Positions 6,881 to 8,862 of a stretch of 8,862 nucleotides of DNA are shown here, piece after piece. A program made the translations under genes and the position numbers. Origin of the DNA: Eutrophocola sp964601805 (lineage in GTDB: Bacteria > Pseudomonadota > Gammaproteobacteria > Pseudomonadales > Pseudohongiellaceae). Under the pieces are notes generated by a model. It made no database searches. It saw only the letters and a program-made list of their open reading frames with translations, and was not told where the DNA came from. The stretch covers positions 1-8,862 of the forward strand of contig CAZROW010000090.1 in the NCBI GenBank assembly GCA_964601805.1, written 5' to 3'. Position 1 is the first letter of the stretch; each line of letters opens with the position of its first letter.

Positions 6881-8413
6881 ATGAACCGTTTTCTGCCATT
6901 CCTGCTACTGTTTACCACCTGGATCTCGCCAGTCCTGGCTGATGCGCCGGTGGCAGACCTGATCAAGGCCGGCGACCGGGAAGGTGCCCTGTCACTCGTC
7001 CGGGCCGGGGCCGATATCAACGCCCCGCAAAACGACGGCACCACTGCCCTGCTCTGGTCTGTCTACAAGGTGGATGAAGAACTCACCGCTACGCTGCTGC
7101 GTAACGAAGCCAACCCGGACAGCCAGAACAATTTCGGTGCCACACCGCTGGCTGAAGCGGCCCGGGTAGCCAACCCGGCGCTGGTCGCCATGTTGCTGGA
7201 GGCCGGTGCGAATCCAAACCTGGCCAATGCCGATGGCCAGACACCGTTGATGCTGGCGGCCTGGACCGGCAACGTGGAAGTGGCGCGCCTGCTGATCGAT
7301 CACGGCGCCCAGGTCAATGCCGAAGAAAACTGGACCGGCCAGAACGCCCTGATGTGGGCAGCCTCCAGGCACCACCCCGCCATGGTATCCCTGCTGATCG
7401 ACAGTGGCGCCAATGTGAATGTGCGTGCCCGCGTGTTTGACTGGCAACGCCAGATTACCTCTGAACCCCGCAACCAGTATCGCCCCGCTGGCGGCCTGAC
7501 GCCCCTGCTCTATGCAGCGCGCAGCGGCTGTACCGGGTGTGTCAGGGATATCCTCGAAGCAGGTGCAGACATCAACCTGCCCACACCGGAGGGTGTCACC
7601 CCCTTGCTGGTGGCCATCGACAATTTTCATTTCGACACGGCCAATACCCTGCTGGATGCCGGTGCCGACCCGAAAAGCTTTGACTGGTGGGGGCGCACTC
7701 CCCTGTATAGCGCCATCGACGTGCGCACCATTGAGTCGCGCGGACAAATCCTTGACAGCACACAACAACAGGCCGCCCTGGATCTGGCCCGACGCCTGCT
7801 GGACATGGGCGTCATGGTGGATGCGACACTGAATTTTGGCCGCCCCGGCACCGGTGGCGGTAACGGCCGTTTCATGGATGAACATTTGACTACCGGAACT
7901 ACCTCACTGCTGCGCGCTGCTGTATCACACGACCATGAAGCCGTCGCCCTGCTGCTTGACTATGATGCCGACGTCGACAGGCCGAATATTTTTGGCGCCA
8001 CTCCCCTGATCGTGGCATCAGGCCTGGCAACCCCACGCGGCCTGCTCAGTGACGGTTCGGTCTACTCTGCACCGAATGTGCAGGAACGAGCCATCAAGAC
8101 GATCAGCCTGTTGCTGGATGCCGGTGCCGATATCAATGCCAGGGTCACTGACACCAGCAGTTATACCGCCCTCATTCCCCGCCATAACGCCATGACTGAC
8201 CGCCAGGGCCAGACGGCCATTTTTGGTCCCGGCAAGTGGGGCTGGATGGACGTTGCCGAATTCCTGGTGGCCAATGGTGCCGACGTCGATGTCGTTGATG
8301 ACTTTGGCAAAACGCCTGTTGATTCAGCCCGTGCGCAGGCCGGCGGTGAGCAGGAGGAAATCTGGGAAGAGTTGGCTGCTTACCTGGAACAGCAGATGGG
8401 TAGCGACGGTTAG
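6881..8413 (+). CDS. Sec-exported ankyrin-repeat protein
   Basis: 510 residues. Residues 1-20 are a Sec signal peptide (FLPFLLLFTTWISPVLA, cleavage before DAPV). The mature protein is about ten ankyrin repeats, recognised by the recurring G.TPL..A / LL..GA..N pattern. They are regular from about 22 to 180, then continue with loops inserted at about 184-204, 280-298, 315-338 and 380-405, up to about residue 485. An acidic helix ends the protein. A CTGC pair (217-220) could form a disulfide outside the cytoplasm. Ankyrin repeats bind proteins and have no enzyme activity, so a scaffold, chaperone or inhibitor of the neighbouring exported proteins is the likely role (inference). The ATG at 6881 is chosen because it begins the signal peptide. 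A GTG at 6821 would add 20 non-hydrophobic residues and overlap the MBL gene. It lies 20 bases after that gene, with no good ribosome site, and is last in the operon. Confidence 0.92.
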   Translation: MNRFLPFLLLFTTWISPVLADAPVADLIKAGDREGALSLVRAGADINAPQNDGTTALLWSVYKVDEELTATLLRNEANPDSQNNFGATPLAEAARVANPALVAMLLEAGANPNLANADGQTPLMLAAWTGNVEVARLLIDHGAQVNAEENWTGQNALMWAASRHHPAMVSLLIDSGANVNVRARVFDWQRQITSEPRNQYRPAGGLTPLLYAARSGCTGCVRDILEAGADINLPTPEGVTPLLVAIDNFHFDTANTLLDAGADPKSFDWWGRTPLYSAIDVRTIESRGQILDSTQQQAALDLARRLLDMGVMVDATLNFGRPGTGGGNGRFMDEHLTTGTTSLLRAAVSHDHEAVALLLDYDADVDRPNIFGATPLIVASGLATPRGLLSDGSVYSAPNVQERAIKTISLLLDAGADINARVTDTSSYTALIPRHNAMTDRQGQTAIFGPGKWGWMDVAEFLVANGADVDVVDDFGKTPVDSARAQAGGEQEEIWEELAAYLEQQMGSDG

Positions 8414-8426
8414 GTCTCTTTTACTT

Positions 8427-8462
8427 TGTCGGCAAACAGGCTTCGCCTTATGCCGACCTACA
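8427..8462. repeat. REP-like palindromic hairpin in the convergent spacer
   Basis: GTCGGCA (8428-8434) pairs perfectly with TGCCGAC (8451-8457), and inside it AGGC (8438-8441) pairs with GCCT (8445-8448) around a TTC loop. Read on the minus strand, it begins TGTAGGTCGGCATAAGGCG, which resembles the head of enterobacterial REP elements by eye. It sits between two convergent genes, the usual place for such elements. The structure is certain; calling it a dispersed repeat is inference because only one copy is in view. Confidence 0.5.
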
Positions 8463-8472
8463 TTTGTCAGGC

Positions 8473-8504
8473 AAAAAAAAACGCGGCTAATGCCGCGTTT
8501 TTTT
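8473..8504. terminator. Bidirectional intrinsic terminator
   Basis: A perfect 7-bp GC-rich stem (8481-8487 with 8492-8498) closes a TAAT loop. It is flanked by a run of A on the left (8473-8481) and a run of T on the right (8498-8504). Each strand therefore sees a hairpin followed by U residues. It would end the ankyrin-gene operon from the left and the O-demethylase gene (stop at 8525) from the right. Confidence 0.9.
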
Positions 8505-8524
8505 CGCCTTGAAGCTTGTTGCTT

Positions 8525-8862
8525 TTAGCTCTTGGTGCGCCAGCTGTCCGCATAGTTTTCACGGGCATCTGCTGCGTAAGGTGTCGGAGAGACCTTGACG
8601 CGCACTTCACACTGCTGGTGTGGCTCGATGGAAGTCTTCTCTGAAATCGGATCCTCGCCCCATTTCAGGGTCAGGATGTCACCAATCTCGATATCCGCAT
8701 CCACCACAGCCAGTGACAGCAGGCAACGCTCGTTGTAGGAGTAACCATTGAACATGGCCATACCTACACGCTTGCCGTCCTTGAGCAACTCGTCTGCATT
8801 GCTGGAGGAGTAGTTGTGGTTCGGGAAGTCGATCCACTTGTAAGCCAGACCAGGCTCGAAAG
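8525..8862 (-). CDS. C-terminal part of a GcvT-fold O-demethylase (LigM/DesA-like), partial
   Basis: The frame runs from the right edge to a TAA at 8525-8527, showing the last 111 residues; the N-terminus lies outside the window. The segment matches the C-terminal domain of tetrahydrofolate-dependent O-demethylases of the aminomethyltransferase (GcvT) family: FNGYSYNERCLLSLAVVD, then LKWGED, SIEPHQQCEVRVKV, SPTPYAADARENYADSWRT. These cytoplasmic enzymes move a methyl group from a methoxylated substrate, such as vanillate, 3-O-methylgallate or syringate, to tetrahydrofolate. The visible part does not determine the substrate; other methyl donors are possible for marine relatives. No signal peptide can be assessed. 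The gene converges on the ankyrin gene and shares its terminator, so it is a separate transcription unit and probably functionally unrelated to the exported operon. Confidence 0.78.
   Translation of the reverse strand, partial: FEPGLAYKWIDFPNHNYSSSNADELLKDGKRVGMAMFNGYSYNERCLLSLAVVDADIEIGDILTLKWGEDPISEKTSIEPHQQCEVRVKVSPTPYAADARENYADSWRTKS

Noticed and set aside
6992..7885. A 297-residue open frame on the minus strand opposite the ankyrin gene
   Set aside because: It lies wholly antisense to a clear repeat protein, has no recognisable motif, and is rich in His, Gln and Gly, as expected from the complement of GC-rich codons.
8411..8504. Small RNA or riboswitch in the convergent spacer
   Set aside because: The two hairpins are explained by a REP-like palindrome and an intrinsic terminator. 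No conserved RNA core is visible.
1..8862. CRISPR array, tRNA, rRNA, transposase or attachment site
   Set aside because: No spaced direct repeats, no cloverleaf or rRNA sequence, and no transposase or integrase motifs were seen on either strand.

Overview
The window looks like a scaffolded draft assembly, probably a metagenome bin, from a Gram-negative proteobacterium; Gammaproteobacteria is my best guess. Reasons: moderately high GC, Sec and Tat export signals, a periplasmic quinoprotein, planctomycete-type DUF1592/DUF1552 proteins of the kind also found in marine and soil gammaproteobacteria, and a REP-like palindrome. The lineage call is inference. A run of exactly 100 N (1781-1880) is a placeholder gap of unknown true length.

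Layout. Positions 1-1780 (minus strand) carry one uninterrupted reading frame of 592 codons, open at both ends: a PQQ-dependent alcohol dehydrogenase with the start of a C-terminal cytochrome c domain (quinohemoprotein type). Its N-terminus lies in the gap and its C-terminus beyond position 1. After the gap comes a short non-coding divergent region (1881-2109). Four closely spaced plus-strand genes follow and look like an operon: a diheme DUF1587/1595/1592/1588/1585 protein (2110-4536), a Tat-exported DUF1552 protein (4549-5898), a Tat-exported metallo-beta-lactamase-fold protein (5904-6860), and a Sec-exported ankyrin-repeat protein (6881-8413). A REP-like hairpin and a bidirectional intrinsic terminator then separate this set from a convergent minus-strand gene (8525 to beyond 8862), the C-terminal end of a GcvT-fold O-demethylase related to LigM/DesA.

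How the genes may work together. All four operon products carry export signals, in the order Sec, Tat, Tat, Sec, and the dehydrogenase family is periplasmic. This suggests an envelope oxidation module. The PQQ enzyme would oxidise an alcohol or aldehyde, with electrons passing to its own heme c and possibly to the diheme DUF1592 protein. The DUF1552 and MBL-fold proteins would act on the same unknown substrate family, and the ankyrin protein would be a scaffold or inhibitor. The family pairing DUF1592-DUF1552 is a known recurrent association of unknown function; the rest is inference.

The strongest second-look items are two active sites that differ from textbook consensus. The PQQ enzyme has an Asp-Tyr-Asp motif at the catalytic Asp, the signature associated with lanthanide-dependent enzymes, together with Asp in place of the usual Glu metal ligand, in a heme-fused architecture. 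The MBL-fold protein keeps the residues of one metal site but has lost the three ligands specific to the second site.
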